From Virgibacillus sp. 7505 (lineage in GTDB: Bacteria > Bacillota > Bacilli > Bacillales > Amphibacillaceae): 64,000 nt of DNA. Position numbers and translations under genes: made by a program. Shown here piece after piece: positions 42,237 through 51,982 of the stretch (the stretch's first letter is position 1; each line of letters opens with the position of its first letter). The notes beneath the pieces are model-generated. The model had not been told where the DNA came from, did not search any database, and was given only the letters and a program-made list of their open reading frames with translations. The stretch lies in the NCBI RefSeq assembly GCF_002272135.1, contig NZ_NPBF01000035.1:1-64000 (forward strand), written 5' to 3'.

Positions 42237-43709
42237 TTGGCAGCAGTACTATTAAATAAGCAATGGTTCGGTAACATCCGCGGAGACATTCTTTCTGGTA
42301 TCGTTGTTGCTTTGGCTCTGATTCCTGAAGCGATAGCATTCTCCATCATCGCAGGCGTGGACCCGATGGTCGGATTGTATGCTTCCTTCTCGATGGCAGT
42401 CGTCATTGCCATTGTCGGCGGGAGACCGGCAATGATTTCTGCAGCAACAGGAGCAATGGCGTTATTGATGGTAACCTTGGTGAAGGAGTACGGGTTGCAA
42501 TATTTATTTGCCACTACGATCCTGACTGGGGTATTACAGCTTTTATTCGGCGTATTAGGTATTGCCCGTTTTATGAAATTCATCCCGCGTTCTGTCATGA
42601 TCGGATTCGTGAACGCACTCGCCATTCTGATTTTCATAGCGCAGGTTCCGCATTTTATAGGAATCAATACAACTACCTATGTTGTAGTGGGAATCACGCT
42701 CGCCATCATCTATTTGTTCCCGCTCATCACCAAAGCCGTTCCTGCTCCGCTTGTAGCCATTTTGGCAGTGACGATATTGTCGTTGTTCCTGCATATTGAT
42801 GTTCGGACTGTCGGGGACTTGGGGGAAATTAAACAAGCACTGCCTTCTTTCCTTATTCCAGACATCCCTCTCAACTTGGAGACCTTGCAAATTATCTTTC
42901 CGACTGCACTTGCTTTGTCGATCGTCGGATTGCTGGAATCCTTGCTGACTGCGTCCATCGTCGACGACATGACGGATACAGGCAGTAACAAGAACAAAGA
43001 AGCTCGCGGACAAGGTATTGCCAACATAGTAACTGGCTTTTTCGGTGGAATGGCAGGCTGCGCAATGATCGGACAGTCCGTCATCAATGTTAAATCCGGC
43101 GGCCGCGGACGCCTTTCTACGCTTGTTGCAGGTATATTCCTGATGTTCCTCATTCTCGTATTAGGAGACTGGGTAGTAAGAATTCCAATGCCCGCGCTTG
43201 TAGGAGTCATGATTATGGTCTCCATTGGTACATTTGATTGGTCTTCCATCCGAAGCCTTACACGTGTTCCATTATCAGATTCATTTGTCATGGTCATGAC
43301 TGTCATCGCTGTAGTGGCAACGCATAACTTATCCATCGGTGTATTCATTGGTATCCTGTTAAGTGCTATTTTCTTTGTCGCAAAAATATCGAAAGTGAAA
43401 GTCGAAAAAAGAACTGGCGCATCAGCAGACCATATTCGATACACTATTAGCGGGCAGCTGTTCTTTGCTTCCGTGACCGATTTCACGGATAGCTTTTCCT
43501 ATGAAGATACAGCCAAACACATAACACTTGATTTCACCAACACGCATGTTTGGGATGACTCCGCAGTGGCAGCCATTGACAAAGTCGTGCTAAAATTCAG
43601 GGAGAAGGGCTCCTCCGTTACCTTAGAGGGGTTGAACAAGGATAGCCAAGCACTCATGCACAGATTGACAACTAGCGATTCAACACATGTGAACGTATCA
43701 AACCATTAA
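42237..43709 (+). CDS. SulP family anion transporter with STAS domain
   Basis: A 490-residue protein with 10-12 membrane helices and a C-terminal STAS domain (from about 400; [20 protein letters not shown]). The N-terminal SulP motif is [20 protein letters not shown], followed by [19 protein letters not shown]. Members carry sulfate, bicarbonate or other anions. I prefer the TTG at 42237, ten bases after GAGG, over a GTG at 42228 that overlaps that site. A universal stress protein gene follows 14 bp later. Confidence 0.9.
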   Translation: MAAVLLNKQWFGNIRGDILSGIVVALALIPEAIAFSIIAGVDPMVGLYASFSMAVVIAIVGGRPAMISAATGAMALLMVTLVKEYGLQYLFATTILTGVLQLLFGVLGIARFMKFIPRSVMIGFVNALAILIFIAQVPHFIGINTTTYVVVGITLAIIYLFPLITKAVPAPLVAILAVTILSLFLHIDVRTVGDLGEIKQALPSFLIPDIPLNLETLQIIFPTALALSIVGLLESLLTASIVDDMTDTGSNKNKEARGQGIANIVTGFFGGMAGCAMIGQSVINVKSGGRGRLSTLVAGIFLMFLILVLGDWVVRIPMPALVGVMIMVSIGTFDWSSIRSLTRVPLSDSFVMVMTVIAVVATHNLSIGVFIGILLSAIFFVAKISKVKVEKRTGASADHIRYTISGQLFFASVTDFTDSFSYEDTAKHITLDFTNTHVWDDSAVAAIDKVVLKFREKGSSVTLEGLNKDSQALMHRLTTSDSTHVNVSNH

Positions 43710-43723
43710 AAGGCGGTGCATCC

Positions 43724-44152
43724 ATGTATAAGAAAATCGTAGTGGCAATTGACGGATCCGACCACTCCTTCCTTGCAGCAGAGCATGCCATACAGTTGGC
43801 AAAGCTGCAGCCGGGAACCCACGTTGAAGGAATTCAAGTACTTGATTATGAAAAGACAAAAGCAGATGTTCTGCACAGCACGGATCCAATTCAACTGCAA
43901 AGCAAACGTGACGAAAAGCTCCAGCGTTTCCGCGATGCGTTCGAAGCAGCATCCATCCATTACAAACTGATTATGAAACACGGCGAACCTGCATCGATGA
44001 TCTTAGAGCATGCACGTGATACTCGAGCTGATCTCATTATCATGGGCAGCCGCGGACTGAATCCACTCCAGGAAATCGTCCTCGGAAGTGTCAGCAGCCG
44101 TGTAGCGAAACGCGCGAAATGTTCTGTCATGATCGTCAAATACCTGCCGTAA
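43724..44152 (+). CDS. Universal stress protein (UspA family)
   Basis: A 142-residue soluble protein. The nucleotide-binding motif G-2x-G-9x-G-S/T appears as IMGSRGLNPLQEIVLGSVSS, so it is an ATP-binding type. KIVVAIDGSDHSFLAAEHAI is the usual start. It is co-transcribed with SulP, and a USP domain or protein often accompanies this transporter family, which suggests a regulatory contact. Confidence 0.93.
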   Translation: MYKKIVVAIDGSDHSFLAAEHAIQLAKLQPGTHVEGIQVLDYEKTKADVLHSTDPIQLQSKRDEKLQRFRDAFEAASIHYKLIMKHGEPASMILEHARDTRADLIIMGSRGLNPLQEIVLGSVSSRVAKRAKCSVMIVKYLP

Positions 44153-44154
44153 TA

Positions 44155-44184
44155 AAAGGCTGCTGAATGATTTCGGCAGCCTTT
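44155..44184 (+). terminator. Terminator of the SulP-USP operon
   Basis: AAAGGCTGC and GCAGCCTTT form a 9-bp stem with a 12-nt loop, followed by TTAATA. Confidence 0.85.
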
Positions 44185-44220
44185 TTAATAACTACTATAG
44201 TACCTAAGAGGAGTGATGTA

Positions 44221-44673
44221 ATGAAGATACGAAAGCTCCACCCAACTGAAACCCCGCCCATGGACCTTTTGCTCGAAGCAGACCCTTCTAAAACAAAGAT
44301 AGAGGCATACCTTCGTTCCGGAAGCAGTTTTATTGCAGAAATAGGCAATCAAATCTCCGGCATCTATGTTCTATTGCAGACTAAATCAGACACCGCGGAA
44401 GTAGTTAATATTTCAGTAAGAGAAGCCGATCAAGGAAAGGGTGTCGGTAAAAAACTCATCCACCACGCCATTGGGCAAGCCCGCATACAAGGCTATACTA
44501 AATTGGAAGTAGGGACAGGAAATTCAAGTATAGATCAAATCGCCTTCTACCAAAAATGCGGTTTCCGAATGAAAACAATAGAGCATGATTTCTTTCTTCG
44601 CCACTATGAAGAACCTATTTTTGAAAACGGTATTCAGTGCCGGGATATGGTCCGTTTTGACTATAACCTGTAA
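44221..44673 (+). CDS. GNAT family acetyltransferase
   Basis: A 150-residue single-domain acetyltransferase. The acetyl-CoA loop is VREADQGKGVGKKLI and the C-terminal strand-helix is IAFYQKCGFRMKTIEHDFFL. Substrate unknown. The start at 44221 has GAGGAG ten bases upstream. Confidence 0.9.
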   Translation: MKIRKLHPTETPPMDLLLEADPSKTKIEAYLRSGSSFIAEIGNQISGIYVLLQTKSDTAEVVNISVREADQGKGVGKKLIHHAIGQARIQGYTKLEVGTGNSSIDQIAFYQKCGFRMKTIEHDFFLRHYEEPIFENGIQCRDMVRFDYNL

Positions 44674-44876
44674 ACGGCTTTAATTCTTGTCTAATTTATA
44701 TTATCTATTTCTATGGTCACCAAGGTCCTTTTGACTGGATTTCTTTATTAAAACTTCCATTTTTCCAATTTAATTCCCTTAACCATCTAGATATTTAGTA
44801 GGATAAGATTATAATAATAATGCTGTCTTTATTATTTTTATACTATTATCCTGATGAGACAGGGAAAGGAGAACTT

Positions 44877-46475
44877 ATGAAGTTCTGTAAAGAATGCGGT
44901 AAAGAACTGAAGCCTGGCGCCCAGTTCTGTAATAACTGCGGCACAAGCGCAAGCGGAACACCCACTCCCCAGCGCCAGCAGCAAGCCGCGCCCAAGAAGA
45001 AAATGAGTAAGAAGAACAAGATTATCCTAGCGAGTGTCATCGCAGTACTGATTATCTTGTTTGCCGGCTACAAGACTGGTGAAGCAATGACCAGTAAAGA
45101 TAAGGTGATCGACAAGTTTGAAACGGCTTTAGCAGAGAAAGATGCAAAGAAACTTGCGAAGGTCCTTACTACAGATGATAAAGAGCTCAAGATTGATGAG
45201 GATTCCGTACAGGGACTCATAGCTTACTACAATGAAAATCCGGAGGAATTGGACATTTTAGTAGCGGATATGAGAAGCCAAACAGAGGAAACAGTTGCGT
45301 ATGCCACTGGTCCTATCCACCTTTCTAAGGATGGGAAAAAACTTCTTCTGTATGATAATTACGAAATTAACGTTCAGCCTTATTACATAACTCTAGCTAC
45401 TGCTTATAAAGATACGGTGCTTAAAGTAGATGGGAAAGAAGTTGGACAAGCAGACGCAGATGATTTCGAAAAGACATATGGCCCATTTGTACCAGGTACT
45501 CACGAAGTATCAGCTGAACTGACACACGATATGATAGAAATGGCTGCAACAGAAAGTATGGACCTCTACAGCGAGGATACGAACCCATACAGTGACCTGC
45601 AGGTGGAAGGTTCTATAACAGAAGATACGAGGAAACAAATCATGGATCAGATCAATGCGGTCGGTGATCAGCTGGCAAATGCCAAAGCTGCCAAAGACAC
45701 AAGTCTGCTAAAAGATGCCGGAAAACCATTTAAGCAGATGGTCCAAGACGAAATCGACAGTTTGGATTCTTGGGATTATTCCTACGAGGGTTCCTACCTA
45801 TCATCGGAATTCGACCTGGATACGTTTAATGTAACCAAATTGGATACCGGGTGGGCGGTAACAGCTGATGTCAGCCAAACGTTCAATGAAGCGGAGATTT
45901 ATGATGGAGCATCAACTGATCTAGAAGAGCAGTCCCATGAACTCAATTACGTCATGATCTATGATGAAAAAGCAAAGAAATGGCAAGCATATGATGCAGA
46001 TTATAACTATTTCAGCTCCATCGGTGAAAACACCGAGATAGTGGAGAACAAGAAGCCTACGTTATATGAAGCGGATGGATCCAGTAAATCCGATGAAACA
46101 AAAACGGCTGACAGCAGTGCTGAAGGAGATATTCCTGACACAGCAGCCACATTGATGGACAACTACCTGCATGGCTTAATAGACGCAATTAATGATGATA
46201 GCTTCAGCAGCGTTTCTCCATATATGGCAGAAGGATCAGCGTTATACGAATCCCAACAGACACTTGTTGATAATTTGACATCCAAAAGCATCACAGAATC
46301 CCTGGACGATTACGAGATCACAAGCTATGAAGAAGACGGTGATTCGGCGACTATCACAACAAAAGAAACAATTACAATCTCATACAGCGACGGCACCTCC
46401 GAACAACAGGATTATGATTGGACATACACAGCTGAGAAATCGGGAGACGATTGGAAGCTGACGAATATTGAGTAA
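44877..46475 (+). CDS. TcaA/YvbJ-like zinc-ribbon membrane protein
   Basis: A 532-residue protein. An N-terminal zinc ribbon (FCKECGKELKPGAQFCNNCG) is followed by a basic linker, one membrane helix (about 49-68) and a large extracytoplasmic part. That part holds repeated TcaA-type domains, a Ser/Asp-rich linker near 410-430 and a final NTF2-like domain (residues about 440-532). Staphylococcal TcaA affects glycopeptide susceptibility. The start at 44877 follows GGAAAGGAG. The extracellular part is strongly acidic, consistent with a salt-tolerant organism. Confidence 0.88.
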   Translation: MKFCKECGKELKPGAQFCNNCGTSASGTPTPQRQQQAAPKKKMSKKNKIILASVIAVLIILFAGYKTGEAMTSKDKVIDKFETALAEKDAKKLAKVLTTDDKELKIDEDSVQGLIAYYNENPEELDILVADMRSQTEETVAYATGPIHLSKDGKKLLLYDNYEINVQPYYITLATAYKDTVLKVDGKEVGQADADDFEKTYGPFVPGTHEVSAELTHDMIEMAATESMDLYSEDTNPYSDLQVEGSITEDTRKQIMDQINAVGDQLANAKAAKDTSLLKDAGKPFKQMVQDEIDSLDSWDYSYEGSYLSSEFDLDTFNVTKLDTGWAVTADVSQTFNEAEIYDGASTDLEEQSHELNYVMIYDEKAKKWQAYDADYNYFSSIGENTEIVENKKPTLYEADGSSKSDETKTADSSAEGDIPDTAATLMDNYLHGLIDAINDDSFSSVSPYMAEGSALYESQQTLVDNLTSKSITESLDDYEITSYEEDGDSATITTKETITISYSDGTSEQQDYDWTYTAEKSGDDWKLTNIE

Positions 46476-46478
46476 AAC

Positions 46479-46506
46479 AAAAGAGACAGGATTTCCTGTC
46501 TCTTTT
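46479..46506. terminator. Bidirectional terminator between the zinc-ribbon genes
   Basis: AAAAGAGACAGGA-TT-TCCTGTCTCTTTT is a 13-bp stem between convergent genes. Confidence 0.92.
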
Positions 46507-46511
46507 CCTAA

Positions 46512-47336
46512 TTAAAAGATTGAAAATTGATTCATGAGTTCTTCCATTTGTTCTATTAGTTCTTCCAGATACATTCTTTGAGCAATATACAAAACAATCA
46601 TTGTACAGATAGTCACAAATAAAGAGCTGTATACAATATCCAAGCCACTTCTGCTATCACGATATAGGCTTACCAACACAAGCACTGGAACAATGAAAAA
46701 GGTGCCAACGAAACCAATAGTAGTAAACCACAAAAAAAGATTAATATTTACTAGTGCAAGCAGGAAACCTAATGCTACTAATCCTAGGAAAGGAATTAAA
46801 TAGCTCCCGTACCTAACTATTATAGATTTGAAGCTTGTTTCAATCTTTGAGAGTTTGCTCGCAGCAAATACCAAAACTGCCACCACGAAAACAAAAAACG
46901 CAAAGAAGATAAACGGCTTGATAGCAAACTCGACAAATGATAACTCAATGTCTAGTTCATCCGCACTTAGCATGTCTCCAAAAAGAGGTACAGTGCTTAT
47001 TTCCTTTAATAAATTCTTCATCCCGATATAAACTGTCAATCCTAAAAACACAGCGAAGAGAATCATCGTGATGATACTATTCGTCAGATTGCTAACACCG
47101 TAGCGCTTACCTGAGCTAAATGGGTGTTTAATCACATCAGCAAAATAATGGAAAAATGATAATGATGCCTGTTTTGTGACCTCAAGGTACTCATTCGCCT
47201 TGGCACTTTCGCCCGATGAAACTGCTTCTTGCTGTGTGTGACCTGCTGCAGTTTGCCCTTGCAAAGCTGCACCGCAATTCTCGCAAAACTTACTCCCCTC
47301 TGTATTGTTGTGTCCACATGACGGACATGCTACCAT
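46512..47336 (-). CDS. Zinc-ribbon multi-pass membrane protein
   Basis: A 274-residue protein. The N-terminal zinc ribbon CPSCGHNNTEGSKFCENCG resembles that of its convergent neighbour. About six helices follow (roughly 84-104, 135-160, 172-192, 195-218, 238-258), a layout similar to Yip1/DUF-type membrane proteins. No function is known to me. Pairing with a TcaA-like gene suggests a common envelope role, but convergent orientation argues against co-transcription. Confidence 0.8.
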   Translation of the reverse strand: MVACPSCGHNNTEGSKFCENCGAALQGQTAAGHTQQEAVSSGESAKANEYLEVTKQASLSFFHYFADVIKHPFSSGKRYGVSNLTNSIITMILFAVFLGLTVYIGMKNLLKEISTVPLFGDMLSADELDIELSFVEFAIKPFIFFAFFVFVVAVLVFAASKLSKIETSFKSIIVRYGSYLIPFLGLVALGFLLALVNINLFLWFTTIGFVGTFFIVPVLVLVSLYRDSRSGLDIVYSSLFVTICTMIVLYIAQRMYLEELIEQMEELMNQFSIF

Positions 47337-47440
47337 AAAATCTACCCCTTACCTAAAATATTGCACATTTCTCTATGTACTTCCTCATTATACAAAAAAT
47401 AGGCCAAAAGAGGCAGTACTTATTAGAATAAGCATGTAAA

Positions 47441-47472
47441 AAGGCATACATAAGTCATCATATGTACACCTT
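47441..47472 (-). terminator. Terminator of the homoserine dehydrogenase gene
   Basis: AAGGCATACATA and TATGTACACCTT pair over 12 bp with two G-U pairs in the minus-strand RNA, followed by TTTTT. Confidence 0.75.
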
Positions 47473-47501
47473 CTTTTTGTCCATCTTATCGACTTCCTAC
47501 A

Positions 47502-48632
47502 TTAAGCCTCTGCCTTAGCCTGTGCTCTTGCGGCAAGTCGATAATAGCGACCATCAGATGCAACGACGTTTTCTCCGTGAAGAAGAACTGTCTCACCAGA
47601 CGGCAAGTGAACATAAGGAACTGCCTCCCGTTTCTCCGTGAATTTGATTTCGCGTTTAACACTGATTTCTTTCCGCTGATGGACGAGGTTCGCCAAGTCC
47701 TCGACGATGGCACTGGCCGTCGGCAGGGCGCCGGCACCTGGCCCTTGAAGCTTCAGCTTGCCAACCAGATCACCTTCCACACATACAGCATTATCTACTC
47801 CATCCACACTGTACAGCGGGTGTCCAGCTGTTAGGATGACTGGTTCTACAGATGCCGTCACTTCTCCACCCGCATTTTCAAGCGTGGCAACATGTTTAAT
47901 TTTCCACCCTTGTTCTGCGGCTGCACGGATATCCTGTGAGGAAACCGAACGGATTCCCCTGCGCGTGACCTTCTCCCAATCCGGCTGTGCTTCAAATAAC
48001 AAATCACTCAACACCATTAGTTTATAAAACGCATCCCAGCCATCAACATCATTGGCGGGATCTGCTTCTGCAAAACCAGCTTCCTGCGCAAGCCGCAGCG
48101 CCTCTCCAAATGGAAGGCCCTTATCGGACATTTCCGTCAGAATGAAATTGGATGTGCCATTTAAAATCGCCTCTACTTTGACGACATGATTAATATGCAG
48201 AAGCTGCTTCAGCGTCCCAATCACCGGTACACCACCCGCGACTGCTGCTTCATATTCCAGCCGAACACCTTTATCCTTTGCCAATTGCTTCAGCTCCGCG
48301 CCCCGGGAAGCAATCAATTCTTTATTCGCCGTGATGATATGACAGCCGTGCTGGATTGCTTCCGTTAAATAACTGAAAGCAGGCTCAATTCCGACACTCG
48401 CTTCGATGATCACATCAAGATCTGATATAGAGAACAACTCCGCTGCATCGTCTGTCAGCAATGCGTCCGTCACTTGCTGCGCATACTTCTGCTTTTCCCG
48501 CACCAAGACACCTGCCACATGTACCTCCTTCCCGAAAATCGTCTGCAGGTTCTCCTGATGGGAGCGGATCGTCCTCCCCACAGCGCTTCCTACAGTGCCG
48601 TATCCTATCAATCCAATCTTCACTGCTGTCAT
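47502..48632 (-). CDS. hom: Homoserine dehydrogenase without ACT domain
   Basis: A 376-residue NAD(P)-dependent enzyme reducing aspartate semialdehyde to homoserine. The nucleotide motif is IGLIGYGTVGSAVGRTIR, and the catalytic part has AAVAGGVPVIGTLKQLL, ILNGTSNFILTEMSDKG and FAEADPANDVDGWDAFYKLM. Bacillus Hom is about 430 residues with a C-terminal ACT domain for threonine feedback; here the end is only a short tail. A SAM riboswitch precedes it, so control is by methionine/SAM rather than threonine. Start at 48632 follows GAGGAGG. Confidence 0.93.
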   Translation of the reverse strand: MTAVKIGLIGYGTVGSAVGRTIRSHQENLQTIFGKEVHVAGVLVREKQKYAQQVTDALLTDDAAELFSISDLDVIIEASVGIEPAFSYLTEAIQHGCHIITANKELIASRGAELKQLAKDKGVRLEYEAAVAGGVPVIGTLKQLLHINHVVKVEAILNGTSNFILTEMSDKGLPFGEALRLAQEAGFAEADPANDVDGWDAFYKLMVLSDLLFEAQPDWEKVTRRGIRSVSSQDIRAAAEQGWKIKHVATLENAGGEVTASVEPVILTAGHPLYSVDGVDNAVCVEGDLVGKLKLQGPGAGALPTASAIVEDLANLVHQRKEISVKREIKFTEKREAVPYVHLPSGETVLLHGENVVASDGRYYRLAARAQAKAEA

Positions 48633-48663
48633 CTGTTTTGCCTCCTCGAATGGTTTTCTGCAT

Positions 48664-48812
48664 AAAAAAAGCCTCCCTGAGAGGACAGGGAGACGAATGT
48701 ACCGTGCTGTGTCTTCTCTCATCTACAGGAATTAGCACCTATACAAGTCAAAGTTACACTTGCAGGTTGCCGGGCATCATCGGGCCAGTCCCTCCGCCGC
48801 TCTTGATAAGAG
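48664..48812 (-). ncRNA. SAM-I (S-box) riboswitch
   Basis: On the minus strand it begins CTCTTATCAAGAG (48812-48800) and continues with GGCGGAGGGACTGGCCCGAT and GCCCGGCAACC, the S-box core. The terminator CTCCCTG-TCCTCT-CAGGGAG (48692-48673) is followed by seven T. It stands 32 bp upstream of hom and should switch the gene off when SAM is plentiful. Confidence 0.95.
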
Positions 48813-48838
48813 TTTTGTATATTCATTTGTTATGAAGG

Positions 48839-48867
48839 AGTTTAGCATGAATAAGATACAGAGTCAA
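48839..48867 (-). promoter_or_regulatory. Promoter of the S-box-hom transcript
   Basis: TTGACT (48867-48862), a 17-bp spacer and TAAACT (48844-48839) on the minus strand, just after the thiF stop. Confidence 0.75.
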
Positions 48868-48885
48868 CTGAAAATTCTAACAACA

Positions 48886-49896
48886 TCATCCGACAAGACT
48901 GTCATAAAGGGAACGCGCCCGGCTTATGTCAGCCACACCATGAATGATTGCCCTGCCATCAGCAAATAGGACAAATCTATGACCCTTGTATTGAAAAGCC
49001 AGCAGGTATTCATTAACAGTGATCTGGTCGACTGCACAAACCCACTCTTCAGATAAAGCTTGCAGGTTCAATGATTTTTTCGCGCTAGGCCTTATATGGA
49101 CAGCCTCCCTTCCGCAAAGGACATCCAGTCTCGTCCGGGAGGAGCCATTCAAAAAAGGCAATACTGCATGTGAGCCGCAGCTGGAACAACTTGAATCGCG
49201 AAGGTTTTTCACATCCACTCTCGTATAATCCCCTGTCCAAATATCAAATGCACATAGTTCTGCCTTTACTTCCTGACCGCATAAGATTCGCAATGCTTGT
49301 GTCACTTGCATCGCCGCCACCCATTGGACAATCGGGCTGATGATTCCTGCCGTATCACATGTTTCACTTTGCTGCGGAAGCTGTTCCAGGAGACAGTGAA
49401 GACATGGAGTATCTTTACCCGCAAGCACTGGGTAGGTTATCCCGTAGCTGCCCACACATGCACCATATAAGTACGGAATACCGTGCTTCAATGCAGCATC
49501 ATTGACGATTAAACGTGTCTCGAAATTATCGGTAGCATCCAGAATTACATCAGCACCTTCAATCAAGCGCTCGACATTATGGTAATCAACATTTTCAATC
49601 ACGGTATGCAGCGTCACTTGTTGATTGATTGCCTGTAGTCGCTCCTTTGCTGCAGAAGCTTTCGGCAAATAAGAGGCAGCATCTTGCTCTGTATACAGCT
49701 GCTGGCGCTGGAGATTATGGAATTCAACATAATCCCGATCAATAAGCATCAGTTCTCCAATACCAGCACGTACAAGCATCTCTGCAGAAGCAGAGCCTAA
49801 TGCCCCCATCCCAATTAAGACAATTTTACCGTTTTCAACCTGTGCCTGCCCATCCTTGCCAAGGAACAGCTCCTGTTTCCGATAACGATCCTTCAT
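48886..49896 (-). CDS. thiF: Sulfur carrier adenylyltransferase ThiF
   Basis: A 336-residue E1-like enzyme that adenylates the ThiS C-terminus for thiazole synthesis. The ATP motif is IVLIGMGALGSASAEMLVRA, the arginine finger lies in HNLQRQQLYTEQD, and the zinc cysteines are CLHC near 172 and CSSCGS near 244. A C-terminal rhodanese-like remnant of about 90 residues follows (residues 250-336), as in MoeB/ThiF forms. Last gene of the thi operon, one base overlap with thiG. Confidence 0.93.
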   Translation of the reverse strand: MKDRYRKQELFLGKDGQAQVENGKIVLIGMGALGSASAEMLVRAGIGELMLIDRDYVEFHNLQRQQLYTEQDAASYLPKASAAKERLQAINQQVTLHTVIENVDYHNVERLIEGADVILDATDNFETRLIVNDAALKHGIPYLYGACVGSYGITYPVLAGKDTPCLHCLLEQLPQQSETCDTAGIISPIVQWVAAMQVTQALRILCGQEVKAELCAFDIWTGDYTRVDVKNLRDSSCSSCGSHAVLPFLNGSSRTRLDVLCGREAVHIRPSAKKSLNLQALSEEWVCAVDQITVNEYLLAFQYKGHRFVLFADGRAIIHGVADISRARSLYDSLVG

Positions 49897-50660
49897 CAGG
49901 TAAACAAACCTTCATTCGGGCTGCTAGCTACTGCGTAATTTTTTTCGGGAATTCTTCCTGCTTCAAAACCTAAACGACCTGCTTCAATAGCCAGCTTCAT
50001 CGCATATGCCATTCGAACAGGGTCTGCAGCTCCGGAAACAGCTGTATTCAACAAGACACCATCAGCCCCGAGCTCCATTGCATACGCAGCATCTTTTGGC
50101 GAACCAATACCAGCATCAACAATGACCGGTACACTGCTCTGTTCAATGATCATACGCAGGTTGAAAGGATTGATGATACCTTTTCCCGAACCAATTGGCG
50201 ATGCACCTGGCATAATCGCATGTACTCCCAGATCCACGAGCCGCTTGGCCAAGACAACATCATCCGACGTGTAAGGCAGGACAATGAAGCCCTCTTCCAA
50301 CAGCATTTCAGATGCCCGCAGTGTCTCAACTGGATCAGGAAGCAATGTCCGGTCACAGCCAATCACTTCCACCTTCACCATGTCGCATAACCCCGAAGCT
50401 TTAGCCAGTTTGGCAATTCGAACAGCCTCTTCTGCCGTCTTTGCACCTGCTGTATTCGGCAGTAAAGAGTACTTTTCCAGATCAAGCTGTTCCAGGAGAT
50501 TTGGCTGGGATGGCTCAAAGATATCCATCCGTCTCACAGCAAATGTCAGTATCTCTGCCTTCGAAATATCGACTGCCTTTTCCTGCACCTCAAATGACGG
50601 GTATTTGCCTGTTCCCAATAATAAGCGGGAAGCAAAAGTCTTCTCTGCAATCTGTAACAT
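49896..50660 (-). CDS. thiG: Thiazole synthase ThiG
   Basis: A 254-residue TIM-barrel enzyme forming the thiazole phosphate from DXP, dehydroglycine and ThiS thiocarboxylate. The Schiff-base Lys lies in [40 protein letters not shown] and [14 protein letters not shown] are family motifs. It follows thiS by three bases. Confidence 0.95.
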   Translation of the reverse strand: MLQIAEKTFASRLLLGTGKYPSFEVQEKAVDISKAEILTFAVRRMDIFEPSQPNLLEQLDLEKYSLLPNTAGAKTAEEAVRIAKLAKASGLCDMVKVEVIGCDRTLLPDPVETLRASEMLLEEGFIVLPYTSDDVVLAKRLVDLGVHAIMPGASPIGSGKGIINPFNLRMIIEQSSVPVIVDAGIGSPKDAAYAMELGADGVLLNTAVSGAADPVRMAYAMKLAIEAGRLGFEAGRIPEKNYAVASSPNEGLFT

Positions 50661-50663
50661 TCT

Positions 50664-50867
50664 TCATCCTCCTCCTACAAAATGAATCAGCTCGACTTTA
50701 TCGCCATTTCTAATCGGCTGCTCTGCATACGAAGCTTTATTAATGATCTCTTTGTTCAGTTCGACAATCACAATCCTTTTCTCCAGGGAAAGTGATGCTA
50801 ACAGCTGAGCTATAGTCTTGATATCAGGGGATAATTCCTGCTGCCTGCCATTCAGCTGAATATTCAC
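50664..50867 (-). CDS. thiS: Sulfur carrier protein ThiS
   Basis: A 67-residue ubiquitin-like protein ending in GG (HFVGGG), the site of adenylation and thiocarboxylation. MNIQLNGRQQELSPD and the central VIVELNKEII are typical. It overlaps thiO by 4 bp. Confidence 0.95.
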   Translation of the reverse strand: MNIQLNGRQQELSPDIKTIAQLLASLSLEKRIVIVELNKEIINKASYAEQPIRNGDKVELIHFVGGG

Positions 50868-51982
50868 ATCAATACCTCCTCGCCAGTGTTCAATCTATCG
50901 ACACGAAATGCTTCCTTCCATTCTTCCAGAACTTCATTGCTGCTTATCAAATCACAAATCATCTTGCCCGTAGCTGGGGCAAGCAGAATGCCATTGCGCT
51001 GATGGCCAGCAGCGATATACAAGCCCTTCATTTCTGGATGCTCACCAATCAGCGGCTTCCCATCGTATGTCTGAGGTCTGAGACCTGCCCAGCTTCTGAG
51101 GAATGGCATTTTATCAACCACTGGCAGCATCTTTCTAGCTTTCTCCATGATAGTCTGTAATCCGCCAAGCGTGGGCTCGGTGCTCCAATCATCCTTGACC
51201 TTTGTTGCACCTATGATCAGCTCATTGTTGTTACGCGGAACAATATAATGCTGATCATGGAATAAATTGCATGTAAGAGGAGTTTGCGTATTCGTAACAG
51301 CAATGCACTCACCCTTCACTGGAAAAATCGGCGTCCCCAAACCTGAACGCTGGAGCAGAGCATTACTCCAAACTCCGCTGGCAATCACCACACGATCTGC
51401 TTGCCATTCTCCTTTGGAAGTCCGTAACCGATAATGAGCAGATTCCTTCACAATCTCATCGACCCGGGTATAAGCGTTAATCCGGGCACCTAGCATACGG
51501 GCAGCTGTATGGAATCCTCTGCAGGCAATTGCAGGTGTGACATGCACATCTTCTGCCATATGAAGAGCGCCAGAAACTGCTTCTGACAGACCAGGTACTT
51601 TCTTTGACACAGTTGCACGATCCAGCCATGTTACTCCTTCCAACGAAGAGAACGGAGAGTTCAATGTTTCTTCTCCTGTAAAAACAAGCTGTAATAAACC
51701 ACCTGGGCGACGTTCCATGTCTATCCCTGTCAGAGAGCGAATATCCTCTTCTGCCTGTTCATAGAGCCTTTGACTAGTACGGGCAAAGGGATAAAGGGAA
51801 GCACCGAATTCCTTATATTCTGAATGGGCACCTAGCATACCAGCTGCTGCTTGCGTCGAGCCTGATCCGACTTGGCCCGCTTCCAGCAAATCGACTTGAT
51901 GGCCTGCTTTCGCTAAATAATAAGCGATTGCACTGCCGATGATACCTCCTCCAACAATTGCTACTTCAGTGGATCTCTTCAA
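50864..51982 (-). CDS. thiO: Glycine oxidase ThiO
   Basis: A 372-residue FAD enzyme oxidising glycine to the imine used by ThiG. The FAD motif is VAIVGGGIIGSAIAYYLAKA; WAGLRPQTYDGKPLIG and YIAAGHQRNGILLAPATG match the C-terminal substrate and FAD contacts. It overlaps tenI by 17 bp. Confidence 0.94.
   Translation of the reverse strand: MKRSTEVAIVGGGIIGSAIAYYLAKAGHQVDLLEAGQVGSGSTQAAAGMLGAHSEYKEFGASLYPFARTSQRLYEQAEEDIRSLTGIDMERRPGGLLQLVFTGEETLNSPFSSLEGVTWLDRATVSKKVPGLSEAVSGALHMAEDVHVTPAIACRGFHTAARMLGARINAYTRVDEIVKESAHYRLRTSKGEWQADRVVIASGVWSNALLQRSGLGTPIFPVKGECIAVTNTQTPLTCNLFHDQHYIVPRNNNELIIGATKVKDDWSTEPTLGGLQTIMEKARKMLPVVDKMPFLRSWAGLRPQTYDGKPLIGEHPEMKGLYIAAGHQRNGILLAPATGKMICDLISSNEVLEEWKEAFRVDRLNTGEEVLM

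Noticed and set aside
42710-43486. 258-codon open frame on the minus strand inside SulP
   Set aside because: Antisense shadow of a well-supported transporter gene; composition is that of reversed membrane-protein codons and no ribosome site precedes it.
48847-48969. Short plus-strand frame with GAAGGAG-ATG-like context (MNKIQSQLKILTTSSDK)
   Set aside because: Has a fair ribosome site, but it lies antisense to the end of thiF and over the promoter of the S-box transcript; no similarity to a known small protein.
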